From positions 1,364,001 to 1,428,000 of the forward strand of contig OY969702.1 in the NCBI GenBank assembly GCA_963702055.1: a DNA stretch of 64,000 nt, written 5' to 3'. The notes under the pieces were generated by a model, which worked only from the letters and a program-made list of their open reading frames with translations, made no database searches and was not told the origin of the DNA. Made by a program: the position numbers and the translations under genes. Origin of the DNA: CAWINX01 sp963702055 (GTDB lineage Bacteria; Actinomycetota; Thermoleophilia; Solirubrobacterales; 70-9). This document shows, piece by piece, positions 50,565 to 58,970 of the stretch (position 1 is the first letter of the stretch; the number at the start of each line of letters is the position of its first letter).

Positions 50565-51457
50565 GGATCCCGCAGGCTCCGCGCGGCGGAGGAGTCAGGC
50601 GACCGTAAGCCGACCCGTTGAGTTTGGCCAATGGAACACGCGTGTCGCTCGCGCAGAAGCCGCCTGGCAGTTCTGCTCTGCGCCCACGTCGGCGGAGGGT
50701 ATTCGCGCATCCGCTCGGGCGTCTGGCCTGGTCATCACGCGGCTACCTGACCACGATTCGGCGGAGTCCCGCTTTCACGCGGGAGGAGCACCCGAGGAAC
50801 GCCGTCGCGCCGCTTCTGCTCCTCGTCCAACTCGGGCGTCTTACAACGGGGCCAGCAGGCGCTCGCAAATCGCGCAAAGCGGCAGTGCCCGCGACAACCC
50901 AAGACCCCGATCTTCTGGGATTCTGAGCCCAGGCCGGGTTGACGGAGACTTGATCCAGTTTCGCGGGCCGGTAGGACTCTCGTAGAGGTCGGACCGCTTT
51001 CAGGGGGTCACGCCAGCCCTGTGTCGATCGGCTCTGGCCGGGTTGCCGGCCTCCCGGCCCCCGGACACGGCAAGGTCAGCTTCGCCCTCGAGGCCAAGAG
51101 TGGGCGGCGGGGCGTCAGGGGCAACTGCGACGTGGTCGATGCTCGGTCCCACACGAAGATCGACTGCCTCAACGCGGGCCTCTGCGCTTGCGTCCAAGAA
51201 GCGACCAGCCAGAAAGGGGTCTGTGAGACAACTAGAACCACGACACGCCAGCCTAAGTATCACAACGGATTACTCCGGGGAGCATCTCTTCTCGCCCGGT
51301 CAATCCGACGAATCGGGTGTATCCGGACTCGAGCCCGCGGCCTCCGGCGTGACGGGAGCGACCAAGAAATCCCTGCAACTGGCTAGATTTTGCTGTTTGA
51401 TGCGGAATTTATGGGAGGCTGTCGGGGGATCCCTGTCGTATTCCGAGGTGAGGGCTG
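50565..51457. other. 893-base stretch without an intact gene
   Basis: No convincing ORF, ribosome site or RNA is present, and codon bias breaks up in every frame. It contains a gene fragment (51021-51215) and, on the minus strand at about 51310-51362, a tRNA-like 3' half (CTCCC-GTCACGC-CGGAG, then GCGGGCTCGAGTCCGG) too degenerate to be functional. This looks like decayed accessory DNA inside the probable island. Confidence 0.55.
51021..51215 (+). pseudogene. Fragment of a secreted-protein domain
   Basis: One frame reads HGKVSFALEAKSGRRGVRGN followed by CDVVDARSHTKIDCLNA. This resembles part of a common actinobacterial secreted beta domain that contains FGFNVK-type and VDHxTGxKVH-type stretches. 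There is no start, signal peptide or remaining domain, so it is a remnant at most. Confidence 0.33.
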
Positions 51458-52606
51458 ATGGCTAAGACGAAGGTGGTGATCGTGGGCGGCGGCCTCGGCG
51501 GTCTCGCTTGCGCTCGCCGCCTCGCCGGGCGCGACGGCGACCTCGACATCCACCTGGTCGACCGCGGCGCGGATCACCGCTTCCCCCCCTCATTTCCCTG
51601 GGTCGCCGTCGGCAAGCGTCGAGGCAGGGCCGAGGAGGTGTCCCAGCCACTCGAGCGCCTGGTTCACCGCGGGGTCAGGTTCACCCAGGCGGAGGTGACG
51701 GGGATCGAACTCGACCGTTGCACGATCTCCACGATCTCGGGCGCGATCCCCTACGACAGACTGGTGCTCGCCCCGGGGGCGATGCTCAACCCGGAGTCGG
51801 TGGAGGGACTCGCGGAGGCGGCGCATGGCTTCTACACGCTTCCCGACGCGATGCGCCTGCGTGACACCCTGGCGGCGTTCGGCGGCGGTCGCGTTCTGAT
51901 CGTCGTCGCGGCGACGCCCTACCGCTCGCTCGCCGCCCCTTACGAGGCGGCCTTCCTGATCGAAGACCTCCTGCGCAAGAGGGGCGTGACGGCGAAGGTC
52001 GACATCGCCACCGCCGAGCCGCGGCCGATCCCGGTCGCCGATCGCGCGGTCGGGGACCGCGTCGCCGGGATGCTGGCGCGCCGCGGCATCGGCTTCGAGC
52101 CGGGCCGCTTGCTCGAATTGGTTGATCCCGCCGCGCGGGAGGCGCGATTCAGCAACGGGAGCGAGCCGTTCGACCTCCTCGTCGCCGTCCCCCCGCACCG
52201 CGCCCCCGGCTTCGTCGCGGATTCCCCGCTGGCCGGGCCGAACGGCTGGATTCGCGCCGAAGCGTTCAGCCTCAGCGCCCACGCCAACGTGTACGCGATC
52301 GGCGACGTAACCGAAGTCGCGCTGGCGGGCGGGGCTAAGCTGCCAAAGGCGGGGGTGCTGGCGCAGGCCCAGGCGACTGTCGTCGCGGACAACATCGCGG
52401 CCGCGGCGGCGGGACGCCGGCCGCAGCGGGAGTTCGACGGGTCGCTCGACTACTACTTCGACGTGGGCTCGGGGCGCGCCGTCGGCGCGAAGGGGTTCTT
52501 CTACCGGAACTCGGGCGGGCGAGTGCGACTGCGGCGGCGGCCGGCCAGGAGATGGCACTGGGACAAGGTCCTGTTCGAGCGCCGATCACTGCGCTGGTTG
52601 CGCTGA
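51458..52606 (+). CDS. FAD-dependent oxidoreductase, SQR/NDH-2-like without catalytic cysteines
   Basis: 382 residues with CGAGGTGAGGGCT just upstream. The Rossmann motif VVIVGGGLGGLACARRLAG starts at residue 6. ATPYRSLAAPYEAAFLIEDL aligns with the region that carries the active cysteine in sulfide:quinone reductases, but a Ser occupies the place. The second FAD motif is NVYAIGDVTEV. The C-terminus ends in a basic amphipathic stretch (LFERRSLRWLR) suited to peripheral membrane binding. It is probably a flavoprotein dehydrogenase other than SQR. It forms a run with the next two genes. Confidence 0.8.
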   Translation: MAKTKVVIVGGGLGGLACARRLAGRDGDLDIHLVDRGADHRFPPSFPWVAVGKRRGRAEEVSQPLERLVHRGVRFTQAEVTGIELDRCTISTISGAIPYDRLVLAPGAMLNPESVEGLAEAAHGFYTLPDAMRLRDTLAAFGGGRVLIVVAATPYRSLAAPYEAAFLIEDLLRKRGVTAKVDIATAEPRPIPVADRAVGDRVAGMLARRGIGFEPGRLLELVDPAAREARFSNGSEPFDLLVAVPPHRAPGFVADSPLAGPNGWIRAEAFSLSAHANVYAIGDVTEVALAGGAKLPKAGVLAQAQATVVADNIAAAAAGRRPQREFDGSLDYYFDVGSGRAVGAKGFFYRNSGGRVRLRRRPARRWHWDKVLFERRSLRWLR

Positions 52607-52622
52607 CGGAGGGCGGGCTGCC

Positions 52623-53285
52623 TTGCTCAACCCGCTGAAATGGCAAGTCGACGCTTCCTGGTGGGCTGCGATGGTCGTAATCGGAGCCCTCCTAGTGTGC
52701 GTCCTCACGGTTCTCAGCCCCGCCATCGGAGTGATCTGGGCCGCCATGCTGCTCGGCTTCGGAACCGGGTTCGCGCTGCGAAGCTCGGGGCAGGAGCGGC
52801 TGCGCCCCGCGCAGCTCACACGCAGCGAAGACGGCGTGCACCGCGTGCTCGTGGTGGCGAACCAAACGCTCGGCAGTCGCTCGCTCTTGGCCGAGATCCA
52901 GAGCCGCTGTGAGGGCCGACGCAGCGAGGTCTTGATCGTCGCCCCGGCTCTCACCGCCTCGCACGCCGCACGCTGGGCCTCCGACGTCGACGCCGCGATC
53001 GAGCAGGCGCGCCAGCGGTTGGAGCTCTCCCTGCGGGCGGCCCAGGAGGCCGGCCTGCACGCTTACGGCCAGGTCGGGGACACCGATCCCAGCATCGCCC
53101 TCGAGGACGCGCTGCGCGCCTTCCCGGCCGACGAGATCGTCATCTGGACCCATACGCCCGACCGCTCGCCGTGGCTGGAGCACGGCGTGGTGCAGCGGGC
53201 GCGCGAAGAGGTCGACCTGCCGGTCACGCATGTGGTGGTCGATCTCGCGCCCGGAAGCGACGAGCAGCTCTCCACCGACAGCTAG
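52623..53285 (+). CDS. Membrane-anchored universal-stress-like protein
   Basis: 220 residues from a TTG. Two hydrophobic segments (residues about 13-52) precede a cytosolic alpha/beta domain: HRVLVVANQTLGSRSLLAEI, VLIVAPALTAS, QVGDTDPSIALEDAL and EIVIWTHTPDRSPWLEHGVV. The order resembles a universal stress fold, but the ATP-binding GxxGxSN loop is not seen. It is 16 bases after the oxidoreductase. A hairpin (CCATAAC / GTTATGG) follows the stop. Confidence 0.68.
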   Translation: MLNPLKWQVDASWWAAMVVIGALLVCVLTVLSPAIGVIWAAMLLGFGTGFALRSSGQERLRPAQLTRSEDGVHRVLVVANQTLGSRSLLAEIQSRCEGRRSEVLIVAPALTASHAARWASDVDAAIEQARQRLELSLRAAQEAGLHAYGQVGDTDPSIALEDALRAFPADEIVIWTHTPDRSPWLEHGVVQRAREEVDLPVTHVVVDLAPGSDEQLSTDS

Positions 53286-53388
53286 CCATAACCCCCGGTT
53301 ATGGCCCCCTAAGCCAATCGGGGTCTACCGCCGCAAGCCGGAAGGCTCAATGCTGAGGACACGACAACGTAAGGATAAGGAGGAAGCT

Positions 53389-53913
53389 GTGCCGGCACAG
53401 GATGGTAGTAACGGTAGGAGTTATTCGGGATTCACGCTGCTTGCGGCCGCCTTCGCGGTGCTGCTCTCGATGTCAGCGCTGCTGGCCGTTGCGTTCAAGC
53501 TGGATCACAGCGGCAACACGCAGGCGGCGAGCGCCGCCACGGGCACGGCCGCAGGAGGGGCTGGTGCCGAAAGCGTCAAGCTGACGGTCAAGTCCGACAC
53601 AGAGAAGGGGAAGAAAGGCTCGGACGGCAACTGGCACGACGCGTTCCTCCCCGCCGACTTCTCAGTCAAGGCTGGGGCCACCGTGCACGTGACCGTCTAC
53701 AACTACGACGACATGCCGCACAGCTTCACCTCCCCTGGATTGGGGGTGAACGCGTCGATTCCGTCGGGCTCCGAAAACAAGCCAAGCAAGACCACCTTCA
53801 CCTTCCATGCAGCGCAGAAGGCGGGCAGCTACGCCTGGTACTGCGCGTTGCCCTGCGACCCGTGGTCGATGATGCACGACGGGTTCATGAAAGGGCACGT
53901 CACAGTCACGTAA
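53389..53913 (+). CDS. Secreted cupredoxin with a CuA-like motif
   Basis: 174 residues from GTG 53389 with AAGGAGGAAGCT directly upstream; earlier in-frame ATGs lack such a site. One N-terminal membrane anchor (LLAAAFAVLLSMSALLAVAF) precedes a cupredoxin fold. The copper ligands are His in DDMPHSFTSPG and the C-terminal YCALPCDPWSMMHDGFMKGH. Two Cys, a His and Met in that order resemble a CuA centre more than a blue copper site. It probably carries electrons outside the membrane, perhaps linked to the flavoprotein upstream. Confidence 0.78.
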   Translation: MPAQDGSNGRSYSGFTLLAAAFAVLLSMSALLAVAFKLDHSGNTQAASAATGTAAGGAGAESVKLTVKSDTEKGKKGSDGNWHDAFLPADFSVKAGATVHVTVYNYDDMPHSFTSPGLGVNASIPSGSENKPSKTTFTFHAAQKAGSYAWYCALPCDPWSMMHDGFMKGHVTVT

Positions 53914-53935
53914 ATCGGCCGGCATGGCCCCTCCA

Positions 53936-53971
53936 CCGATCGGCCGCCCCAGGGCGGCCGATCGGCATTTT
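53936..53971 (+). terminator. Intrinsic terminator after the cupredoxin gene
   Basis: A perfect 14-bp stem CCGATCGGCCGCCC / GGGCGGCCGATCGG with a 2-base loop, followed by CATTTT. It starts 23 bases after the stop. Confidence 0.8.
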
Positions 53972-54469
53972 GAGGGCCGCATGCGGGGAACATGCAATCT
54001 CGGAGTCGTTAGTGTCACTCGGTTGCCTCCCGTTTGCGAGGCGCAGTCAAGTAGCGAGTGGAGGCGAAGTGGCGGCCCTGGAGCGCCGAAGAGAAGTGCC
54101 GGCGAGTGCGCAAAGTCGCTCTCCCGACATGGCGGCCGGCTTTGGCCTTGCCGAGCACGAGCATCCGCGGTGGGGGTCTGAGTATGCCGTTGAGGAGCTT
54201 TCGCGGAGTCTGTTGACCCTGGTAGTGGTTCTCGTTGGCCAGCTCGCCTGCCCCCGACCCGGTGGCGCTGACCACCGGCAGGTAGGAGCCTGGCTTGGAA
54301 GAATTACGGCTTGAGGGCTCAAGACGACGACCCCCTCGGGGAACGTGGGGGGAACGAAAGGGGTCAAAAACAGCCTTTTGCTGACTTTCGTTGACCTCGG
54401 TTGCCCTTCGGCCAGAACCGGAGCGAATGGCCGCAATCCCATTTGCCATGCGGGATTTGGCTCTATAAG
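53972..54469. other. About 500 bases without a gene, next to tRNA-Ser
   Basis: Only frames without ribosome sites or recognisable domains occur. The region lies immediately 3' of the tRNA-Ser gene, where an integrase gene would be expected for an island in this tRNA. None is intact and no integrase motif could be recognised, so it is probably degraded integration-module or spacer DNA. Confidence 0.5.
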
Positions 54470-54558
54470 CGGAGGGGGTGGGATTCGAACCCACGAGCCG
54501 CCTTACGACGGCCAACAGTTTTCGAGACTGCCCCGTTCAACCACTCCGGCACCCCTCC
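54470..54558 (-). tRNA. tRNA-Ser (CGA)
   Basis: 89 bases with the long variable arm of class II tRNAs. The acceptor GGAGGGG pairs with CCCCTCC plus discriminator G. The anticodon loop TCTCGAA reads CGA (codon UCG). The T arm GTGGG-TTCGAAT-CCCAC is complete. Its last 31 bases are repeated at 48644. Confidence 0.96.
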
Positions 54559-54638
54559 GGGACTCAGTCGCGGGGCTGATTCTACGGACCTCGCGCTGCT
54601 CGGCCGCAGCGACGCGGCTAGGCTTTGCGAGAACCCCT

Positions 54639-54728
54639 GGAGAGGTGTCCGAGTGGCTTAAGGAGCGCGACTGGAAATCGCGTGGGCGGGGTTAACCCGC
54701 CTCGTGGGTTCGAATCCCACCCTCTCCG
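54639..54728 (+). tRNA. tRNA-Ser (GGA)
   Basis: 90 bases, class II with a long variable arm. The acceptor GGAGAGG pairs with CCTCTCC plus G. The anticodon loop CTGGAAA reads GGA (codon UCC). It converges on tadA, whose stop is only 5 bases away. Confidence 0.96.
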
Positions 54729-54732
54729 TCCC

Positions 54733-55206
54733 TCAGAGCCGTCTGGATAAAAAGAACTCCTGGAGGAGTTGTGAGCACTCCGCCTCCAGAATCCCGCCGG
54801 ATACTTCGGGCCGGTGATTCAGGGACGGCTCCGCGAGGACGTCCAAAACGCTGCCGGCGGCGCCGGCCTTTGGGTCGGGAGCGCCGAAGACGACTTTGGG
54901 GATGCGGGCCAGGACAATCGCTCCTGCGCACATCGCGCAGGGCTCGAGGGTCACGTAGAGGGTCGTGTCCGCCAGGCGCCAACCGCCCAGGGCCTCCGCG
55001 GCGGCGCGGATCGCGAGGATCTCGGCGTGGGCGGTGGGATCGCCGCGCAGCTCGCGCTCGTTGCCGGCGGCGGCCAGCGGCTCGCCGTCGCGGGCGATCA
55101 CCGCGCCGATCGGGACGTCGCCGTGGGCCTCGGCCCGCCGCGCCTGCGCGATCGCCTGGCGCATGAGATCCTCGTGAACGGATGTTAAGGACGCGTCCAT
55201 GGTCAT
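54733..55206 (-). CDS. tadA: tRNA-specific adenosine deaminase
   Basis: 157 residues. The zinc/proton-shuttle site HAEI (60-63) and the LEPCAMCAGAIVLARI motif (C90, C93) are complete. GDVPIGAVIARDG and GNERELRGDPTAHAE are TadA signatures. It converts A34 to inosine in tRNA-Arg(ACG). The ATG at 55200 is an alternative start. Confidence 0.94.
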   Translation of the reverse strand: MTMDASLTSVHEDLMRQAIAQARRAEAHGDVPIGAVIARDGEPLAAAGNERELRGDPTAHAEILAIRAAAEALGGWRLADTTLYVTLEPCAMCAGAIVLARIPKVVFGAPDPKAGAAGSVLDVLAEPSLNHRPEVSGGILEAECSQLLQEFFLSRRL

Positions 55207-55303
55207 CGGAGAGTATGTGCGACCAGAGCCTGTCTCAAAACTTCACCGGTGGGCTGGTGTTAGGGGAGGGCTCGTTCGATTGCAGGGACTACACGAGCTC
55301 ACG

Positions 55304-56704
55304 ATGACCCGACCCCTTCCAGCCCTGACAGCTGCGCTCCTCGCCCTGGCGCTCGCCTTCGGCGCCGCGCCCGCCGACGCCGCCGTCGGCGTCGGACCGG
55401 CGCATGAATTCACCTCCGGCCGACTGGTCGTCAAGTTCGACGGCCAGCGATTTGGGCGCGCGGTCGAGCTTCCGCCGCGGGTCGGCGTCCGCCAGGCCGC
55501 CGCGACGCTGCGCGACAACCCGCGCGTCGCCTACGCGGTCCCGGACTTCATCGCCACCGCCTCGGCGATCAACCGCCAGCCGCGATTCCTACCCAACGAC
55601 TCCGGAGCGATCCCCGGGGCGCCCGGCACCTCCTCCGGCGCCATCGCCAATCCCGGTAGCTGGGTGCTCAAACAGTGGAACTTCCTGCCCTCGACCGGCC
55701 CGGACACCGCGCTGGTGCCGACCTCCCCCGGTGGCATCGACGCGGTCGGCGCCTGGAGAAACCTGATCGCCGCGGGGCGACCGGGTGGCAAGGGGGTCAC
55801 GGTTGCCGTCCTCGACACCGGCGTCGCCTACCGCGCCGCCCGCTTGCGACCCCCCTATCCGGGCAACTTGCGGTTCCTGCGACGCAGTCCCGACTTCTCG
55901 GCGAAGCAGTTCGTGCGCGGCTACAACTTCGTCGACCGGGGCCGGGCGCCGGTCGACACCAACGGCCACGGCACCCACGTGGCCGGGACGATCGCGGAGG
56001 CGACCGACAACGGCATCGGTCTCACCGGCCTGGCCTACGGGGCGAAGCTGATGCCGGTGAAGGTCCTCGACTCGCATGGGCGCGGACAGGCGAGCGCGAT
56101 CGCCAACGGCATCCGCTTCGCCGCGAGCCACGGCGCCCAGGTGATCAACATGAGCTTCAACTTCGGCTGCGGCAAGTCGGTCCCCGAAGTCGATGACGCG
56201 ATCCGCTTCGCGGCGAGAAAGGGCGCGGTTCTTGTCGCCGCGGTCGGCAACCAGGGCTCGGAGTCCTGCATCTCGCCGCCGGCGACCGAGCCCCACGTGA
56301 TCGGAGTCGGCGGCACGACCGAGGGTGGATGCCTCGGCTGGTACTCGCTGACCGGGAGGGGCGTCGACCTGGTCGCGCCGGGTGGCGGCGCGGGGGCGTC
56401 GAGCTGCTCGTCGGCGCTGTCGGACCCGATCTACCAGATGACCTTCAGCGGTCCGCTCCGGGCAGGCACCTTCGACTTCGGCCTGCCGCGGGGCTACATC
56501 GGCACCTCGATGGCCGCGGCACACGTCTCCGGCGTCGCGGCGATGGTCATCGCCAGCGGCGTCGTGAAGAGGGCGCCGCGCCGCGCTCTCGGCAACCGCG
56601 TCGCGCGGCGGCTGCGGGCGACAGCCCGTGACATCGGCCTCCCCCGCATCGCCCAGGGCGCCGGCCTGGTCGACGCCGCCAAGGCGACCGCGTCGTCCCC
56701 CTGA
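55304..56704 (+). CDS. Secreted subtilisin-family serine protease
   Basis: 466 residues from ATG 55304. A signal peptide (about 1-27) and a propeptide of about 60 residues (FTSGRLVVKFDGQRFGRAVE) precede the S8 domain. The triad is Asp in AVLDTGVAY, His in NGHGTHVAGTIAE and Ser in GTSMAAAHVSGVAAM, with oxyanion Asn in AAVGNQGSESC. It should be active outside the cell. An ORF extension to 55199 lacks a ribosome site. Confidence 0.93.
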   Translation: MTRPLPALTAALLALALAFGAAPADAAVGVGPAHEFTSGRLVVKFDGQRFGRAVELPPRVGVRQAAATLRDNPRVAYAVPDFIATASAINRQPRFLPNDSGAIPGAPGTSSGAIANPGSWVLKQWNFLPSTGPDTALVPTSPGGIDAVGAWRNLIAAGRPGGKGVTVAVLDTGVAYRAARLRPPYPGNLRFLRRSPDFSAKQFVRGYNFVDRGRAPVDTNGHGTHVAGTIAEATDNGIGLTGLAYGAKLMPVKVLDSHGRGQASAIANGIRFAASHGAQVINMSFNFGCGKSVPEVDDAIRFAARKGAVLVAAVGNQGSESCISPPATEPHVIGVGGTTEGGCLGWYSLTGRGVDLVAPGGGAGASSCSSALSDPIYQMTFSGPLRAGTFDFGLPRGYIGTSMAAAHVSGVAAMVIASGVVKRAPRRALGNRVARRLRATARDIGLPRIAQGAGLVDAAKATASSP

Positions 56705-56716
56705 GGACGCCGCCGG

Positions 56717-57445
56717 CTACACCGGCAGAGGGCCGGGGCGAAGCGCTTCCGGGTCGTGCCCGGGCAGGATCGTCAAGCCGCTGTCGCGCAGCTCGCAAAG
56801 CCGCTCGGCGGATCTGTCCTGCTCGCCGAGGTCGTGGCCGAAGGAGGGAAACCGCCGGTCGTCGAGGGTGGCGGCGTAGTGGACGACGTCGCCACCGATG
56901 ACGATGTCGCCGACCCGGACTGATTGGTGGCCGACGGTGTGCCCGGGAGTGCTGAGCAGCTCGATCGAGCCGTCGCCGAGCAAATCGTGGCCGCCGTCGA
57001 CGAGGACGAGATTGGCCGGGGCCTCGGCATAGTCGCGGGGCATAAGCATGTTGCGCTCGATCCCGGCGCGATCCTGGCCGGCCTCCCACTCGGCGCGCTG
57101 GACGACGACCGGCACCGAGTCCGGGATCAGCGCCAGGCCGCCGGCATGATCGAAATGCAGGTGGGTGAGCACGACCATGCTCAGCGAGGAGAGGTCGACC
57201 TGCTTGGCGAGCGACTCCTCCTGCTCCAGCTCGAAAAAGGCGATCAAGCCCGGCCCGTAGTGAGCCTCGGGGTCGGCGACGGCGGCCGGGTTGAGGCCGG
57301 TGTCGACCAGGATCCGCTCCGTCTCGGTTTCGATCAGGTAGGCGGGAACCGGGAAGCGGGCTCGCCGCTTGGGCTCCTCCTCATCCCGGCGCCACAGACC
57401 CACGGCCGTTGTGAACCAGCCGACGTTAAGCAGCTGGACCTTCAT
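56717..57445 (-). CDS. Metallo-beta-lactamase-fold lactonase-like hydrolase
   Basis: 242 residues. The zinc motif is THLHFDHAGG, with further ligands in STPGHTVGHQS, VIGGDVVHY and LPGHDPEAL. The order and length match AHL lactonases of the AiiA/AttM group, which open homoserine-lactone rings. No signal peptide, so it acts in the cytosol. A true lactonase role cannot be proved from sequence. Confidence 0.84.
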   Translation of the reverse strand: MKVQLLNVGWFTTAVGLWRRDEEEPKRRARFPVPAYLIETETERILVDTGLNPAAVADPEAHYGPGLIAFFELEQEESLAKQVDLSSLSMVVLTHLHFDHAGGLALIPDSVPVVVQRAEWEAGQDRAGIERNMLMPRDYAEAPANLVLVDGGHDLLGDGSIELLSTPGHTVGHQSVRVGDIVIGGDVVHYAATLDDRRFPSFGHDLGEQDRSAERLCELRDSGLTILPGHDPEALRPGPLPV

Positions 57446-57464
57446 GATCGCGACTCTTGAGCGC

Positions 57465-57908
57465 CTAGGTGGTGCGGACGATGATCACGCTGCAGGGAGC
57501 GTGATGGGAGATGTTGTTCGGAACGCTGCCGAGCAGGAAGCGCCGCGCCCCGGTCATGCCCTTGTTGCCGACGACGATCAGGTCGGCGCCGGTTTTGTCG
57601 GCGACATCGAGGATCGCATCGGCCGGATCGTCCTGCACCGGGTGCGTCTGGACCTCGAGACCCTCCTTGCGGGCCAGCGAGGCGGCGGCGTCGAGGACGA
57701 GGTTGACGTCCTCCCGCGGGCCGATCTCATGCTGGACGTCGGCGGGGGCGTCGAGCTTCTCGCCCCCGACCTTGGAGGCGGGTACCGGGTCGTAGGCGCT
57801 GACGATCTCGAGCTTGGCGCCGGCCAGCTTGGCAAGGTCGATCGCCTGGCGGACGGCCTCCCCCGCGGTGTCGGAACCGTCGGTGCCAACCACGATACGA
57901 GTGAACAC
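57465..57908 (-). CDS. Universal stress protein
   Basis: 147 residues. The N-terminal RIVVGTDGSDTAGEAVRQAI and C-terminal ADLIVVGNKGMTGARRFLLG and NISHHAPCSVIIV are the UspA fold, including the GxxGxxxFLLGS ATP-binding loop. It would bind ATP and act in stress survival. It lies 19 bases upstream of the lactonase-like gene on the same strand. Confidence 0.93.
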   Translation of the reverse strand: MFTRIVVGTDGSDTAGEAVRQAIDLAKLAGAKLEIVSAYDPVPASKVGGEKLDAPADVQHEIGPREDVNLVLDAAASLARKEGLEVQTHPVQDDPADAILDVADKTGADLIVVGNKGMTGARRFLLGSVPNNISHHAPCSVIIVRTT

Positions 57909-57952
57909 GCCTCCGCCTCCTCTGCTCGGTCGTCCGCTGAACGCGGCCGATA

Positions 57953-58168
57953 CTAACGCCCGCCCCCCGCGTTGTTCCTTAGCTCCGTATTACGAGGGAA
58001 AGGAACAGCGGAACGCAGGTAGGCGTGGCGCGTGGCGGGCTGAAGTCCGCGAAAGCCGGCCCCGAGGATCTCGGTGGGCGTCGTCGTCAGCCGCACGATC
58101 GCGATCGCCATCGAGGCGAGCAGGCAGGCGATCAGCAGCACAAAACCGATTTTCCAGGTGACCGGCAC
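57953..58168 (-). CDS. Small membrane protein ending in a hairpin repeat
   Basis: 71 residues from a GTG; a TTG at 58177 is an alternative. One membrane segment (WKIGFVLLIACLLASMAIAI) leads to a short soluble part. The last 20 or so codons lie entirely within hairpin repeat copy 3, so the C-terminus (SAVPFPRNTELRNNAGGGR) is written by the repeat. It is divergent from the hydrolase at 58196. No ribosome site is clear, so the call is tentative. Confidence 0.45.
   Translation of the reverse strand: MPVTWKIGFVLLIACLLASMAIAIVRLTTTPTEILGAGFRGLQPATRHAYLRSAVPFPRNTELRNNAGGGR
57969..58016. repeat. Intergenic-type hairpin repeat, copy 3 (TTCCGCTGTTCCTTT family)
   Basis: The right arm AAGGAACAGCGGAACGC is complete. 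The left arm GCGTTGTTCCTT lacks five bases (CCGCT) of the full complement, so this copy is imperfect. The loop holds CCGTATTACG. It overlaps the end of the small membrane-protein frame. Confidence 0.8.
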
Positions 58169-58195
58169 GGCCGGCAAGACTAGACTCAGGGCGCG

Positions 58196-58915
58196 ATGCG
58201 GGAGGAGAAGATCGCCGACGGGGTCTGGCTGCTGCGCGGGGACCTGCTGGGCAAGATGAACGTCTACTTCCTCGAGGACGGTGACGGCGTGGTCCAGTTC
58301 GACGCGGGGACCAGGGCGATGTCGAAGGCGGCGAAGGCAGCCGGGGAGCGACTCGGCGGGGTCAAGCGAATCGTGCTCGGACACGCCCACGCCGACCACC
58401 GCGGCACCGCTCCGTCGATCGGCGCCCCCGTCCACTGTCATCCCGACGAGGTCGCGGACGCCGAGAGCGACGCGGCCATCGCCCCGTATATGGACCTCTC
58501 GCAGTTGCCGATCGCGCCGGTGCGCTGGGTCTACCCGACCCTGCTGCGGCGCTGGGACGGCGGCGCGGTGAAGGTTGCCGGGACGGTCAACGAGGGCGAC
58601 GAGGTGGCCGGCTTCCGCGTCCTCCACTTCCCGGGCCACGCGCCGGGGCTGATCGGGCTCTGGCGGGAAAGCGACCGCGTCGCGCTGGTCAGCGACGTCG
58701 TCTACCTGATCGACTCGGCGAAGCTCGGCAAGCCCCTGCCGGAGGGTGAGGCGAGCGTCCCGCACCCGGCCTGGGGGTGGGACCACGCCGAGGCGAAGCG
58801 CTCGGTCCGCAAGCTCGCGGCCCTGGAGCCCAAGCTGGTGGGCGCCGGCCACGGCAAGCCCCTGCGCAGCGACAACCTGCGCGAAACGCTGGAGCAGGCG
58901 GCCGAGAAGTTCTGA
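58196..58915 (+). CDS. Metallo-beta-lactamase-fold hydrolase
   Basis: 239 residues. The zinc motif is LGHAHADHRG, with further ligands in HFPGHAPGLIGL, LVSDVVYL and GAGHGKPLR. N-terminal DGVWLLRGDLLGKMNVYFLE is typical of the glyoxalase II-like branch. No signal peptide. The substrate is unknown. Starts 28 bases from the divergent small membrane-protein gene. Confidence 0.86.
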   Translation: MREEKIADGVWLLRGDLLGKMNVYFLEDGDGVVQFDAGTRAMSKAAKAAGERLGGVKRIVLGHAHADHRGTAPSIGAPVHCHPDEVADAESDAAIAPYMDLSQLPIAPVRWVYPTLLRRWDGGAVKVAGTVNEGDEVAGFRVLHFPGHAPGLIGLWRESDRVALVSDVVYLIDSAKLGKPLPEGEASVPHPAWGWDHAEAKRSVRKLAALEPKLVGAGHGKPLRSDNLRETLEQAAEKF

Positions 58916-58970
58916 TGCGGACCCTGCCGGCGCCGCGTCGGGACCGGCGCTGCCATAGTTTCCGCCGCTG

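Noticed and set aside
51458..52606. Annotation as sulfide:quinone oxidoreductase
   Set aside because: The overall fold fits, but the active-site cysteine position is Ser and the other catalytic cysteines are absent.
54174..54200. A possible fourth type I element, based on TCTGAGTAT near 54180
   Set aside because: Only about nine bases match the conserved internal motif. No outer or inner stem can be drawn around it.
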